DNA of 45,671 nt from assembly GCA_022509125.1 (NCBI GenBank), contig JAFLTU010000016.1:1-45671 (forward strand). The letters are read 5' to 3'. Within the stretch, counting starts at the first letter, position 1; the number at the start of each line of letters is the position of its first letter. The stretch comes from Muribaculaceae bacterium (lineage in GTDB: Bacteria > Bacteroidota > Bacteroidia > Bacteroidales > Muribaculaceae). Positions 1 through 9,362 of this stretch are shown one piece after another. The notes below the pieces were generated by a model. That model ran no database searches. It was not told the DNA's origin and worked only from the letters and a program-made list of their open reading frames with translations. Made by a program: the position numbers and the translations under genes.

Positions 1-28
1 AAAGAGGTTTTTCAACAAAAATTGGTGT

Positions 29-2746
29 TTATTCCTCTATAGCTGCTTGGGCGGCGGCTACGCGTGCGATCGGAACTCGATAGGGTGAGCAGGAAACGTA
101 GTTCATTCCGAGTTTGGCGCAGAACATTACGCTTGAAGGCTCTCCACCATGTTCACCGCAGATACCTACTTTGAGGTCGGGATTTGCAGCACGGCCTTTC
201 TTAACGCCCATTTCAACGAGTTGTCCAACGCCTTCCTGGTCAAGCACTTCAAATGGATCTACTTTTATGATGCCATGTTCCTTATAGAATTTAAGGAATT
301 TTGGAGCATCATCGCGTGAATAACCAAAGGTCATCTGAGTGAGGTCATTGGTTCCGAATGAGAAGAAGTCAGCCACTTCAGCTATCTTGTCGGCTGTTAG
401 AGCTGCGCGTGGCACCTCAATCATTGTGCCGACCTTATAGTGAAGAGAATCGCCCTTCTCTTCAAAAACTTTTGCTGCTGTAGTATTAATAACATCAGCT
501 TGGTTTTGAAGCTCTTTGAGAGTACCCACAAGAGGCACCATGATTTCGGGTTCCACTTTGATGCCACGGGCTTTACAAGCAAGGGCTGCCTCTATGATAG
601 CTCGTGTCTGCATTTCTGTGATCTCCGGATAGGTGATTCCCAGACGGCAACCACGGTGACCAAGCATGGGGTTGAATTCTTCCAGTTCGTCAACCTTGGC
701 TTTCACTTCAGCTAAAGTAAGACCCATTTCGTCGGCGAGCTCTTTTTGAGTAGCTGTCTGATGAGGCACAAATTCATGTAAAGGAGGATCGAGGAGGCGG
801 ATAGTTACTCCATAACCATCCATAGCTTCGAATATACCTTCAAAGTCGCCACGTTGAATTGGCAGAAGTTTCTTAAGAGCTACACGACGACCGGATTCGT
901 CTGAAGCAAGGATCATTTCACGCACAGCTTTGATGCGGTCTCCTTCGAAGAACATGTGCTCCGTGCGGCAAAGACCGATACCTTGGGCTCCGAAATGACG
1001 GCCTTGTTTAGCGTCTCGAGGGGTATCTGCGTTACAACGCACATAAGTTTTGGTATATTTAGCGGCTAAATCCATAATAGCCTTAAAGTCGCCGTCGAGC
1101 TCCGGTTCACGGGTAGGCACCTGACCGTTGTAAACATCGCCTGTAGATCCATTGAGAGAAATCCAGTCGCCTTCATGATAGACTTTTCCACCCATTTCAA
1201 CTGTTTTCTCTTTATAATCCACCTTAATATCACCGGCACCTGAAACGCAACATTTACCCATACCGCGGGCTACTACAGCTGCATGTGAGGTCATACCGCC
1301 ACGCATAGTGAGGATACCTTGGGCAACTGCCATACCGCGGAGATCTTCCGGTGAAGTCTCGATACGAACGAGTACAACTTTCTTTTTCTTTTCTGCCCAG
1401 GCTTCTGCATCATCCGCCTGGAATACGATCTGACCGGCAGCTGCACCCGGAGATGCAGGAAGACCCTTAGCCACAACTGTAGCCTTCTTGATATCAGACT
1501 TGTCAAAGACAGGGTGGAGGAGTTCATCGAGTTTCTGAGGCTCCATGCGTAAGAGAGCTGTTTTCTCATCGATCATGCCTTCACGCAAGAGATCCATCGC
1601 AATGCGAACCATAGCGGCTCCTGTACGTTTACCGTTGCGGGTTTGGAGCATCCAGAGTTTGCCATCCTGAATTGTGAACTCCATGTCCTGCATATCCTTA
1701 TAGTAGTCTTCAAGCTTATGAGCTATCGCTATAAGTTGGGCTGCGCAATCAGGCATAGATTCTTGAAGAGAAGGATATTTCTCTTTTCTCACTTCTTCGG
1801 AGATGCCTTGAAGAGCTGCCCAACGGCGTGACCCTTCAATAGTGATTTGTTGAGGTGTGCGGATACCTGCTACTACATCTTCACCCTGTGCGTTGATGAG
1901 GTATTCTCCGTTAAAGATATTTTCTCCGGTGGCTGCGTCGCGACTGAAGGCTACTCCGGTGGCTGAGTTGTTGCCCATGTTTCCATAGACCATTGCTTGA
2001 ACATTCACAGCTGTGCCCCATTCTTCGGGAATTTGATTCATTCGGCGATAAAGGATTGCACGTTCGTTCATCCAGCTATCAAAAACGGCACAGATTCCTC
2101 CCCAAAGTTGTTCCCATGCTGATTCAGGGAATTCTTTGCCAGTGTAATCAAGCACTGCAGCCTTGAATTCTTTTACAAGTTGTTTAAGGTCTTCTACGTC
2201 AAGCTCGTTGTCGAATTTCACACCTTTGGCTTCCTTCATTTTTTCAATGATAGCCTCAAAAGGATCGATGTCGGTTTTGCTTTTTGGCTTCATGCCGAGC
2301 ACAACATCGCCATACATTTGCACGAAACGACGATAGCTATCCCAAGCGAAACGGGGATTACCGCTTTTTTCAGCCATGGTTGCAACAGTCGCATCGTTCA
2401 TTCCAAGATTAAGCACAGTGTCCATCATGCCGGGCATAGAAGCGCGGGCTCCTGAACGAACAGAAACGAGAAGAGGATTGGATGGATCGTCGAAATTTTT
2501 GCCGGTCAATTTTTCCACGTGTTGGATGGCTTCTTTGACTTCAGGAGTAATTTCTTTTACGATCTTGTCTCTGCCCCATTGGGTATATTCGTTGCAGATT
2601 TCAGTAGTGATAGTGAAACCCGGAGGAACCGGCATGCCGAGCAGGTTCATTTCCGCGAGGTTAGCACCTTTACCTCCGAGAAGGTTTCTCATCGAGGCAT
2701 TACCTTCGGCTTTACCATCGCCGAATGTGTAAATTGCTTTAGCCAT
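29..2746 (-). CDS. ppdK: Pyruvate, phosphate dikinase
   Basis: Cytoplasmic enzyme that interconverts pyruvate, ATP and Pi with PEP, AMP and PPi; in anaerobes it links glycolysis and gluconeogenesis. The 905 residues cover the whole family: an N-terminal ATP-grasp-like nucleotide domain (GGKGANLAEM near residue 24, SVRSGARASMPGMMDT near 95), the swivelling phosphohistidine domain with GGMTSHAAVV (catalytic His488), and a C-terminal PEP/pyruvate barrel with the GICGEHGG motif (Cys863, the family's catalytic Cys). It is slightly longer than the clostridial enzyme (about 874 aa), as is usual in Bacteroidota. The ATG at 2746 begins the conserved start MAKAIYTFGDG. It is monocistronic as far as visible, with its own -7 box about 70 bases upstream; the downstream neighbour lies outside the window. 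Identification is from motifs and overall match to the family, and is very secure. Confidence 0.97.
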   Translation of the reverse strand: MAKAIYTFGDGKAEGNASMRNLLGGKGANLAEMNLLGMPVPPGFTITTEICNEYTQWGRDKIVKEITPEVKEAIQHVEKLTGKNFDDPSNPLLVSVRSGARASMPGMMDTVLNLGMNDATVATMAEKSGNPRFAWDSYRRFVQMYGDVVLGMKPKSKTDIDPFEAIIEKMKEAKGVKFDNELDVEDLKQLVKEFKAAVLDYTGKEFPESAWEQLWGGICAVFDSWMNERAILYRRMNQIPEEWGTAVNVQAMVYGNMGNNSATGVAFSRDAATGENIFNGEYLINAQGEDVVAGIRTPQQITIEGSRRWAALQGISEEVRKEKYPSLQESMPDCAAQLIAIAHKLEDYYKDMQDMEFTIQDGKLWMLQTRNGKRTGAAMVRIAMDLLREGMIDEKTALLRMEPQKLDELLHPVFDKSDIKKATVVAKGLPASPGAAAGQIVFQADDAEAWAEKKKKVVLVRIETSPEDLRGMAVAQGILTMRGGMTSHAAVVARGMGKCCVSGAGDIKVDYKEKTVEMGGKVYHEGDWISLNGSTGDVYNGQVPTREPELDGDFKAIMDLAAKYTKTYVRCNADTPRDAKQGRHFGAQGIGLCRTEHMFFEGDRIKAVREMILASDESGRRVALKKLLPIQRGDFEGIFEAMDGYGVTIRLLDPPLHEFVPHQTATQKELADEMGLTLAEVKAKVDELEEFNPMLGHRGCRLGITYPEITEMQTRAIIEAALACKARGIKVEPEIMVPLVGTLKELQNQADVINTTAAKVFEEKGDSLHYKVGTMIEVPRAALTADKIAEVADFFSFGTNDLTQMTFGYSRDDAPKFLKFYKEHGIIKVDPFEVLDQEGVGQLVEMGVKKGRAANPDLKVGICGEHGGEPSSVMFCAKLGMNYVSCSPYRVPIARVAAAQAAIEE

Positions 2747-2816
2747 TGGGAATATATTTGTTGAATTGTTTAGATAATGTTTTTCAATGGAAGGAGACGT
2801 TATTAGGCCTCCGTTG

Positions 2817-2824
2817 CAAAATTA
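2817..2824 (-). promoter_or_regulatory. Putative -7 box of ppdK
   Basis: Read on the minus strand this is TAATTTTG followed by CA, matching the Bacteroidota -7 consensus TAnnTTTG. It lies about 71 bases upstream of the ppdK start. No TTTG -33 box sits at the standard 19-base spacing, so the call rests on the -7 match and on the same motif recurring at other starts in this window. Confidence 0.5.
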
Positions 2825-2864
2825 AAGAAAAAATTGCGTTAAGAAATAAAAATTCTAGGATTAA

Positions 2865-5006
2865 TTATTTCTTAATGCCGTCACGCTTGAGAAGGGCATC
2901 GATTGTTGCGTCTTTTCCGCGGAACTGACGATAGAGCTCAGAAGGGTCGACGGTGCCTCCGCTTTGAAGCATTTTTTTGAATCGTTTTGCCGGGGCAGGA
3001 TTGAAGACACCCTCTTCAAGGAAAGCCGAAAATGCATCTGCATCCAACACTTCGGCCCATTTATATCCGTAATATCCTGCGGCATAACCTCCTGAGAAGA
3101 TATGGGTGAAGGTAGGGGAAGTCATACAACCCTCTACCACATCAAAAACTCTTACCGGATCCTGAGCATTTTTCTCAAATTCATCCACAGAAACCGTGTC
3201 AGTTAAAGGGTTTTCGATAGTGTGGTAAGCCATGTCGAGGAATCCGAAACCGAGCTGTCTCATGCAAGCATAGGCCGCTCCGTATTGGTTGGCACTCACG
3301 AATTTTTCAATCAGTTCGCCGGGTATTTTTTCTCCTGTTTGATAATGTTTGGCAAAGCCGTCGAGAAACTCCTTTTCAGTCATGAAGTTTTCATTAAATT
3401 GAGAAAAAAGTTCCACGAAATCGTGATAGACATTAGTGCCGCTCAGAGAACCATAGGTGGCTTGGGATGAGAGACCATGTAGTGCATGTCCGAATTCATG
3501 AAGGAATGTTTCTACTTCATAAGGAGTCAGCAAAACCGCATCATCTCCTACAGGCTTAGAGAAATTTGTGACAATTGAAATTAAAGGAATCTTTCTGTTA
3601 CCTTCATCATCCTTTGTCTCCGTTCGAAATTCCGTCATCCAGGCGCCCGGTGCCTTCCCGGGCCGATAATAAAAGTCAGCGTAAAGAAGTCCTAGAAGCG
3701 AGCCATCATCTTCATAAACTTCAAACACTTTTACATCCGGATGATAAACGGGCAATTGGTTGTTTTCTTTAAAGGTGTAACCATAGAGGCGACTTGCGAG
3801 ACCTAAAACGCCGTCAATTGTATTGTTGAGTTCGAAATATGGTTTTAAGACTTCATCATTAAACTCATATCTGTCATGTTTTAGTTTATTTGCCCAATAA
3901 CTGTAATCCCAGGGCATAAGCTGGAAATCAGCTCCTTCTGTCTGACGTGCAAAATCCTCAATTTCTTGAATCTCAATTTTCATAGGCTCCTGGTAACTTT
4001 CCCTCAATTGGTTGAGAAGGTTCATGACATTGTCTGGAGTGGAAGCCATTGTACCCTGCAATTGATATTCCGCAAAGTTATTTTTGCCCATTAATTGAGC
4101 TAATTCGAGTCGGGTGTTTGCTATGTCTTTTAGTACCTCAGTGTTATCATATTCTCCTTCCCGGTTTCTCGAACTGTAAATTTCATATAGCTGCTTTCTT
4201 TTCTCCCTGTTGTCGGCATATTTCATGAAGGGGGTATAAGAAGGGAAGAAAACAGTGAATAGATAAAGGTTTTCGTCATCGGCTTTACCCTCAGCCTCTA
4301 AAGCTTCCTTAGCTTCTGAACGTGCCGCAGCTTTGATATCGGCAGGCAGACCTGATGTCTCCTCTTCGGTGACCCAAAGTCGCCTCTCCGGATCTGACAT
4401 TCCATTGGTAACGTTTTGACCGAATTTGACAGTAAGGTCTGAAAGTTTTTGATTTATTTTTCGAAATTGGTCGCGTTTTTCACCCTCGAGATTTGCACCG
4501 CTTTCCGCAAAACCTCGATAAGTTTCATCTATGAGCCGCAAAGCCTCCGGAGAAAGATCTTTGCGTTCGTTTTTTGAGTCGTAGACTTTTTTTATCCTGT
4601 TCCAGAGTTTTTGGTTAAGCAGGATGTCTGTGGAATGAAGCGAGAGTTCCGGAGTAACCTTTGCCACTGCATTCATTATGGCGGTGTCTCCGAGAGCTGA
4701 TTCTAAATTGGAAAGAGTCAGGATAGCCCTGTTTAACACTTGCCCTGTCCTGTCGAAGGCTGCAATTGTGTTTTCGAATGTAGGTAGATCCGGATTATCA
4801 GTAATTGCTTGGATTTCTTCATTTTGTAATTTTATCCCTTGTAAGACGGCGTCCTCCATGTCGGCTACTGATATTTTATCGAAAGGAACTGCTCCATAGG
4901 GAAGAGAAGAATCTTTTAAAAGAGGGTTGTTGCCTTGAGCTTCGGCATCAGCCACTGCAGACAACAGGCAAAAACAAGCCAGGCTTTTCATAAGGATAGG
5001 TTTCAT
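2865..5006 (-). CDS. dcp: Secreted M3 family metallopeptidase, Dcp type
   Basis: Zinc oligopeptidase of family M3, closest by eye to peptidyl-dipeptidase Dcp, which removes C-terminal dipeptides from short peptides. The 713-residue product has the zinc site HEFGHALHG (His503, Glu504, His507) with the downstream acidic ligand in HDFVELFSQ (Glu532), plus Dcp-like blocks such as LKPYFELN, VYHPDVKVFEV and FSGGYAAGYYGY. The N-terminus MKPILMKSLACFCLLSAVADAEAQ looks like a signal peptide, so export to the periplasm is likely, unlike the cytoplasmic E. coli enzyme. It is transcribed divergently from the fumarase gene and in the same direction as ppdK, 118 bases from the ppdK start. Oligopeptidase A (PrlC) is the alternative name, but the N-terminal NPLLKDSSLPYGAVPFDKI pattern favours Dcp. 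Confidence 0.92.
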   Translation of the reverse strand: MKPILMKSLACFCLLSAVADAEAQGNNPLLKDSSLPYGAVPFDKISVADMEDAVLQGIKLQNEEIQAITDNPDLPTFENTIAAFDRTGQVLNRAILTLSNLESALGDTAIMNAVAKVTPELSLHSTDILLNQKLWNRIKKVYDSKNERKDLSPEALRLIDETYRGFAESGANLEGEKRDQFRKINQKLSDLTVKFGQNVTNGMSDPERRLWVTEEETSGLPADIKAAARSEAKEALEAEGKADDENLYLFTVFFPSYTPFMKYADNREKRKQLYEIYSSRNREGEYDNTEVLKDIANTRLELAQLMGKNNFAEYQLQGTMASTPDNVMNLLNQLRESYQEPMKIEIQEIEDFARQTEGADFQLMPWDYSYWANKLKHDRYEFNDEVLKPYFELNNTIDGVLGLASRLYGYTFKENNQLPVYHPDVKVFEVYEDDGSLLGLLYADFYYRPGKAPGAWMTEFRTETKDDEGNRKIPLISIVTNFSKPVGDDAVLLTPYEVETFLHEFGHALHGLSSQATYGSLSGTNVYHDFVELFSQFNENFMTEKEFLDGFAKHYQTGEKIPGELIEKFVSANQYGAAYACMRQLGFGFLDMAYHTIENPLTDTVSVDEFEKNAQDPVRVFDVVEGCMTSPTFTHIFSGGYAAGYYGYKWAEVLDADAFSAFLEEGVFNPAPAKRFKKMLQSGGTVDPSELYRQFRGKDATIDALLKRDGIKK

Positions 5007-5079
5007 AATAGGTTTATTTTTAAGCGAAGATAATGAAAAATGGTGAAATTCAAATAAAATGGGTTAGAGCTTTATAGGC

Positions 5080-5091
5080 CATTGATCAATG
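5080..5091. repeat. 12-bp palindrome in the dcp/fumarase divergent region
   Basis: CATTGATCAATG is a perfect 12-bp palindrome in the 196-base divergent region between the M3 peptidase and fumarase genes. It is 52 bases upstream of the putative fumarase -7 box, a plausible place for a regulator. The core TTGATCAA has the half-sites of an Fnr/Crp-type box but lacks the usual 4-base spacer, so no regulator is assigned. Confidence 0.3.
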
Positions 5092-5143
5092 AATGTTTAT
5101 GATTTATTTCCTGAAATGGGATGACAGGATGAAAGTTTTTATT

Positions 5144-5151
5144 TAAATTTG
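5144..5151 (+). promoter_or_regulatory. Putative -7 box of the fumarase gene
   Basis: TAAATTTG followed by CA matches the Bacteroidota -7 consensus TAnnTTTG, 51 bases before the fumarase ATG. There is no clear TTTG at the -33 position. Confidence 0.5.
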
Positions 5152-5202
5152 CAAAAGATGCGTGATGTCGCAATTGAAATGAAATCCTTAAAATAGATAA
5201 TC

Positions 5203-6852
5203 ATGGCTACAAAACCCTTTCATTACCAAGAACCCTTTCCTCTAGGGCCCGACAAGACGGAATATAAACTTATCACCAAAGATTATGTCAAGACCGAAAA
5301 CTGGAACGGACATGAAATGCTTGTTGTAGACCCGGAGGCTCTGACGGTTATTTCAAATGTGGCCAGCCATGATTGTTCATTCATGTTGCGGCGTGAACAT
5401 AATGAGATGGTAGCCAAAATCTTAAAAGATCCTGAGGCATCTGAAAATGATAAATTCGTTGCTCTAACGATGTTAAGGAATGCAGAAGTGGCTTCCAAGG
5501 GGGTTTTACCTTTCTGTCAAGACACAGGCACCTCTATTTGCTCAGCTTATAAGGGACAACATGTATGGACCGGCTGTAATGATGAGGAAAAGATTTCCTT
5601 AGGTATTTATAAGACCTACACAGAGAATAATCTGAGATATTCTCAAAATGCTCCCCTGACAATGTACGACGAGGTTAACACGGGTTGTAACCTTCCGGCT
5701 CAAATTGAAATTCATGCCACAGAAGGTAATGAATATAAATTTCTATTCATAGCCAAAGGTGGAGGTTCGGCTAATAAAACATATTTATATCAGGAGACAA
5801 AGGCTATCTTGAATAAAAAAACTCTTGTGCCTTTTCTGATTGAGAAGATGAAATCTTTAGGCACAGCCGCATGTCCTCCCTATCATATTGCATTTGTGAT
5901 TGGAGGAACTTCCGCCGAAGTTAATCTTGCCACAGTGAAGAAAGCCTCGGCTAAATATTATGACGAACTCCCCACGCAAGGAAATGAATACGGACAGGCG
6001 TTTAGAGATATTGAGTTGGAAAAAGAACTCCTTGAAGCTGCGCAGAATATCGGACTTGGAGCCCAATTCGGGGGTAAATATTTCGCCCACGATGTTAGAG
6101 TCATTCGTCTTCCACGCCATGGAGCCTCATGTCCGGTTGGAATGGGAGTCAGTTGTTCAGCCGACCGCAATGTGAAAGCTAAAATCAACAAAGAGGGTCT
6201 TTGGATTGAAAAACTTGATGAGTTCCCCGGTGAATTAATTCCGGTTGAACTGAGGAACCAGGGAGAAGGGGAAGTTGTTAAAATCGACCTCAACCGTCCT
6301 ATGGAAGAAGTGCTCAAGGAATTAGATAAATATCCTGTGTCTACACGTCTCTCGTTGAATGGCACCATAATTGTGGGCCGAGACATTGCCCATGCCAAGA
6401 TTAAAGAATTACTGGATGCGGGACAACCAATGCCGCAATATCTTAAAGATCATCCTATATATTATGCCGGACCGGCAAAAAAACCCGAAGGTATGCCTTC
6501 CGGATCATTCGGGCCAACCACAGCAGGACGTATGGACCCATATGTCGACCAATTCCAGGCTGCCGGTGGTTCAATGGTTATGATTGCTAAGGGAAACCGT
6601 AGCCAACAAGTGACGGATGCTTGCAAGAAACACGGAGGATTCTATCTGGGTTCTATTGGTGGTCCTGCTGCTATCCTGGCTCAAGATTCTATCAAGAATG
6701 TTGAACTTCTTGAATATCCGGAACTTGGTATGGAAGCTATATGGAAAATCGATGTTGAGGATTTCCCGGCATTCATCCTTGTAGACAATAAAGGCAATGA
6801 TTTCTTCAAACAAATCAAGCCTCGGTGCCCGATGGATATCTGCACAAAGTGA
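5203..6852 (+). CDS. fumA: Class I (iron-sulfur) fumarate hydratase
   Basis: Oxygen-sensitive [4Fe-4S] fumarase that interconverts fumarate and malate. In Bacteroidales it runs mainly in the reductive direction, feeding fumarate respiration and succinate formation. The 549-aa product has N-terminal and C-terminal class I fumarase domains in one chain, like E. coli FumA/FumB. The three cluster cysteines fall at the same numbers as in FumA: Cys105 (PFCQDTGTS), Cys224 (TAACPPYH) and Cys318 ([10 protein letters not shown]). The C-terminal half carries [13 protein letters not shown] and [10 protein letters not shown]. The start is the ATG giving [15 protein letters not shown], typical of the family. 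The GH35 gene follows after 48 bases with no clear terminator between them, so some read-through is possible although the functions are unrelated. Confidence 0.96.
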   Translation: MATKPFHYQEPFPLGPDKTEYKLITKDYVKTENWNGHEMLVVDPEALTVISNVASHDCSFMLRREHNEMVAKILKDPEASENDKFVALTMLRNAEVASKGVLPFCQDTGTSICSAYKGQHVWTGCNDEEKISLGIYKTYTENNLRYSQNAPLTMYDEVNTGCNLPAQIEIHATEGNEYKFLFIAKGGGSANKTYLYQETKAILNKKTLVPFLIEKMKSLGTAACPPYHIAFVIGGTSAEVNLATVKKASAKYYDELPTQGNEYGQAFRDIELEKELLEAAQNIGLGAQFGGKYFAHDVRVIRLPRHGASCPVGMGVSCSADRNVKAKINKEGLWIEKLDEFPGELIPVELRNQGEGEVVKIDLNRPMEEVLKELDKYPVSTRLSLNGTIIVGRDIAHAKIKELLDAGQPMPQYLKDHPIYYAGPAKKPEGMPSGSFGPTTAGRMDPYVDQFQAAGGSMVMIAKGNRSQQVTDACKKHGGFYLGSIGGPAAILAQDSIKNVELLEYPELGMEAIWKIDVEDFPAFILVDNKGNDFFKQIKPRCPMDICTK

Positions 6853-6900
6853 CAGACTCAAAAAAATCGATATTAGAAAGAAATTTGATATAGCATTGTC

Positions 6901-9264
6901 ATGAACAAGCAATTAATAAAGAGGGCGCTGATTTTAATCAGCGTCCTTTTGGTGTTAGGAAATGTCAATCCTATTGGAACCAAAGGAAGTGAGCCACAAA
7001 CTTTTTCGATAGGGGATAAAGCGTTTGAAATTAATGGGGAGCCCTTCCTTATTAAGGCGGCCGAACTTCATTATCCCAGAATACCAAGAGAATATTGGGA
7101 CCAACGCATCAAAATGTGTAAGGCCTTGGGAATGAACACTGTGTGTCTATATACATTTTGGAATGTTCATGAATCGCGCGAAGGTGAATTCGATTTTTCC
7201 GGACAAAGTGATATCGGAGCCTTTATTCGTTTATGTCACGATAATGGATTGTTCGTAATCCTGAGACCCGGTCCCTATGTTTGTGCTGAATGGGAAATGG
7301 GAGGTCTTCCTTGGTGGCTCCTGAAGAAGAATGAAATCCGACTGCGTGACAGTGATCCCTATTTTCTTGAAAGAGTGAAGATCTTTGAAAAAGAACTGGC
7401 AAAACAAGTTGCCGGACTAACTATAGAAAAAGGGGGCCCAATAATAATGATTCAGGTTGAAAATGAATATGGAGCTTATGGAGAAAACAAAAACTATGTA
7501 GCTATAATACGTGATTACCTAAGGGAACTTTATGGCCCCAACATTGTAATGTTCCAATGCGATTGGGCATCAAATTTCACATTGAACGGACTCGATGATT
7601 TGGTATGGACGATGAATTTCGGCACAGGAGCCGATGTAGATAGTCAGTTCGGCAAATTAAAAGCTCTGCGACCTAATAGTCCTTTAATGTGCTCAGAATT
7701 CTGGAGCGGATGGTTTGACAAATGGGGAGCTCCTCATGAGACACGTCCGGCTGATGATATGGTTAAAGGGATTGAAGAGATGTTGGAGAAAGGAATATCC
7801 TTTAGCCTATATATGACCCATGGAGGAACCAATTGGGGCCACTGGGCAGGTGCGAATTCTCCGGGTTATGCTCCAGATGTGACTTCCTACGACTATGATG
7901 CCCCTATAGACGAAAGCGGACATCCGACTCATAAATATTGGCTCCTCAGAGACGCACTTCAAAAATTCTCTAAAGATTCCCTTCCAAAATTGCCCGAACT
8001 TATTGAACCAATTAGATTAGATACGTTTAAACTGACAGAAATTGCCCCGTTCTGGGAAAATCTTACTCCTCAAATTTATTCTCCATATATAAAACCTATG
8101 GAAAGTTTCGACCAAGGTTATGGAAGCATAATGTATTCTACGAGGCTGCCAAAAATTGACCAGGAAACAACTCTTCACGTTGTTGAACCCCATGATTACG
8201 CTCAGGTTTTCGTCGATGGTGAATTCATCGGTAAACTCGACCGGCGGCTTGGAGAGAAGGAACTAATTTTGCCTAAAACCAACAGAGATACTCGTCTGGA
8301 CATTTTGGTGGAAGCAATGGGCCGAATTAACTTCGGAGTTGCAATAAAAGACTTTAAGGGAATCACTCAAGACTCATATCTTTCCTTGAAGAGTTATGGC
8401 GCCGACATTATAGCACCATTCGATTATTGGGAAATAAGTCTATTTCCTGATGAGTTAGATTTCTATGAGGGAATGAATTTTCAGCCTTTAGATAACGTAT
8501 CTTCCAACCAAGATCCCCGATACCCCCGGGGAGTTTATAAAGGAAGTTTCTTTGTAGAAAAACCCTCCGACACATTTTTAAATTTTGAAACATGGGGTAA
8601 AGGCCTTGTCTACGTCAATGGTCATGCATTGGGGCGCATCTGGAATATTGGGCCGCAACAGACTCTCTATATGCCCGGAGTTTGGCTCAACGAAGGTGAA
8701 AACGAGATTCTAATATTTGATATTGTGGGACCGGAATCTGCAATAGTTTGGGGTGAAAAAGCGCCTGTGATAGATAAATTGCAAGGAGAATCCGTTGCGA
8801 TGACTTCTGATGGGAATTCTATTTTAGACCTTGGGAATCTTTCCCCCGTTTTTGGAGGGGCATTCTCACAAAAGGACGGATGGCAACGTCAGACATTTGA
8901 AAGGACCGAGAGCGGAAGATATCTTGTAATTGAAACTCTGAGTCCTTATACTCCGGGAGAATCCATAGCAATAGCTGAAATATATGCTTTGGATGATAAA
9001 GGACAACGTATCAGCCGGGAAAGGTGGAGAATCGCCTATGTTTCCAGTGAAGATAAAGAAACGGGCAACCACAATGCTGATAAAATTTATGATTTGCAGG
9101 AATCAACTTTTTGGCAAGCATCTCAACCCGACTACCCCCAGATAATCATTATTGATATGGGGAAAGAGGAGAAAGTGGGAGGAATAGAATATTTACCGAG
9201 AGTGGAAGTTTCTTCCCCGGGAGCAATCAAGGAATATAAGATTTACGTCAGCAATGACATATAG
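6901..9264 (+). CDS. Secreted GH35 beta-galactosidase with C-terminal F5/8-type domain
   Basis: Family GH35 retaining glycosidase, expected to release terminal beta-galactose from plant or host glycans outside the cytoplasm. The 787-aa product starts with a hydrophobic signal segment (residues 8-24). A TIM barrel follows with GGPIIMIQVENEYG (acid/base Glu189) and MCSEFWSGWFD (nucleophile Glu266). Next come beta-sandwich jelly-roll domains with YVNGHALGRIWNIGPQ near 575. A C-terminal discoidin-like (F5/8 type C, CBM32-like) domain covers roughly residues 675-787. No SusC/SusD pair or sulfatase lies nearby, so it is not in an obvious polysaccharide utilisation locus. It sits between fumarase and the leucine operon. 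The exact substrate linkage cannot be read from the sequence. Confidence 0.92.
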   Translation: MNKQLIKRALILISVLLVLGNVNPIGTKGSEPQTFSIGDKAFEINGEPFLIKAAELHYPRIPREYWDQRIKMCKALGMNTVCLYTFWNVHESREGEFDFSGQSDIGAFIRLCHDNGLFVILRPGPYVCAEWEMGGLPWWLLKKNEIRLRDSDPYFLERVKIFEKELAKQVAGLTIEKGGPIIMIQVENEYGAYGENKNYVAIIRDYLRELYGPNIVMFQCDWASNFTLNGLDDLVWTMNFGTGADVDSQFGKLKALRPNSPLMCSEFWSGWFDKWGAPHETRPADDMVKGIEEMLEKGISFSLYMTHGGTNWGHWAGANSPGYAPDVTSYDYDAPIDESGHPTHKYWLLRDALQKFSKDSLPKLPELIEPIRLDTFKLTEIAPFWENLTPQIYSPYIKPMESFDQGYGSIMYSTRLPKIDQETTLHVVEPHDYAQVFVDGEFIGKLDRRLGEKELILPKTNRDTRLDILVEAMGRINFGVAIKDFKGITQDSYLSLKSYGADIIAPFDYWEISLFPDELDFYEGMNFQPLDNVSSNQDPRYPRGVYKGSFFVEKPSDTFLNFETWGKGLVYVNGHALGRIWNIGPQQTLYMPGVWLNEGENEILIFDIVGPESAIVWGEKAPVIDKLQGESVAMTSDGNSILDLGNLSPVFGGAFSQKDGWQRQTFERTESGRYLVIETLSPYTPGESIAIAEIYALDDKGQRISRERWRIAYVSSEDKETGNHNADKIYDLQESTFWQASQPDYPQIIIIDMGKEEKVGGIEYLPRVEVSSPGAIKEYKIYVSNDI

Positions 9265-9283
9265 AAAAACGGTTGCTAAATAG

Positions 9284-9295
9284 TGTTTTAAAACA
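9284..9295. repeat. 12-bp palindrome upstream of leuA
   Basis: TGTTTTAAAACA is a perfect 12-bp palindrome in the 98-base gap between the GH35 gene and leuA, 42 bases before the putative leuA -7 box. It is followed by ACTTTTTT, so with the flanking GTTG/CAAC pair it could instead belong to a weak terminator of the GH35 gene. No leader peptide rich in Leu, Ile or Val codons and no T-box is visible here. Confidence 0.3.
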
Positions 9296-9337
9296 ACTTT
9301 TTTGAGATGAATTAAGCCTCTAATGGAAATTTATTAT

Positions 9338-9345
9338 TAATTTTG
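9338..9345 (+). promoter_or_regulatory. Putative -7 box of the leu-ilv operon
   Basis: TAATTTTG followed by CA matches TAnnTTTG, 17 bases before the leuA ATG. This implies a very short untranslated leader, leaving no room for a leader-peptide attenuator. No TTTG occurs at the 19-base spacing. Confidence 0.5.
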
Positions 9346-9362
9346 CAAATTAAATTATCCAT

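Noticed and set aside
5958..6398. 146-codon open frame antisense to fumarase
   Set aside because: Lies wholly inside the class I fumarase gene, whose cluster cysteines and motifs are intact.
9265..9362. Possible T-box or leader-peptide attenuator before leuA
   Set aside because: No T-box sequence, no run of Leu/Ile/Val codons, and the putative promoter leaves a leader of about ten bases.
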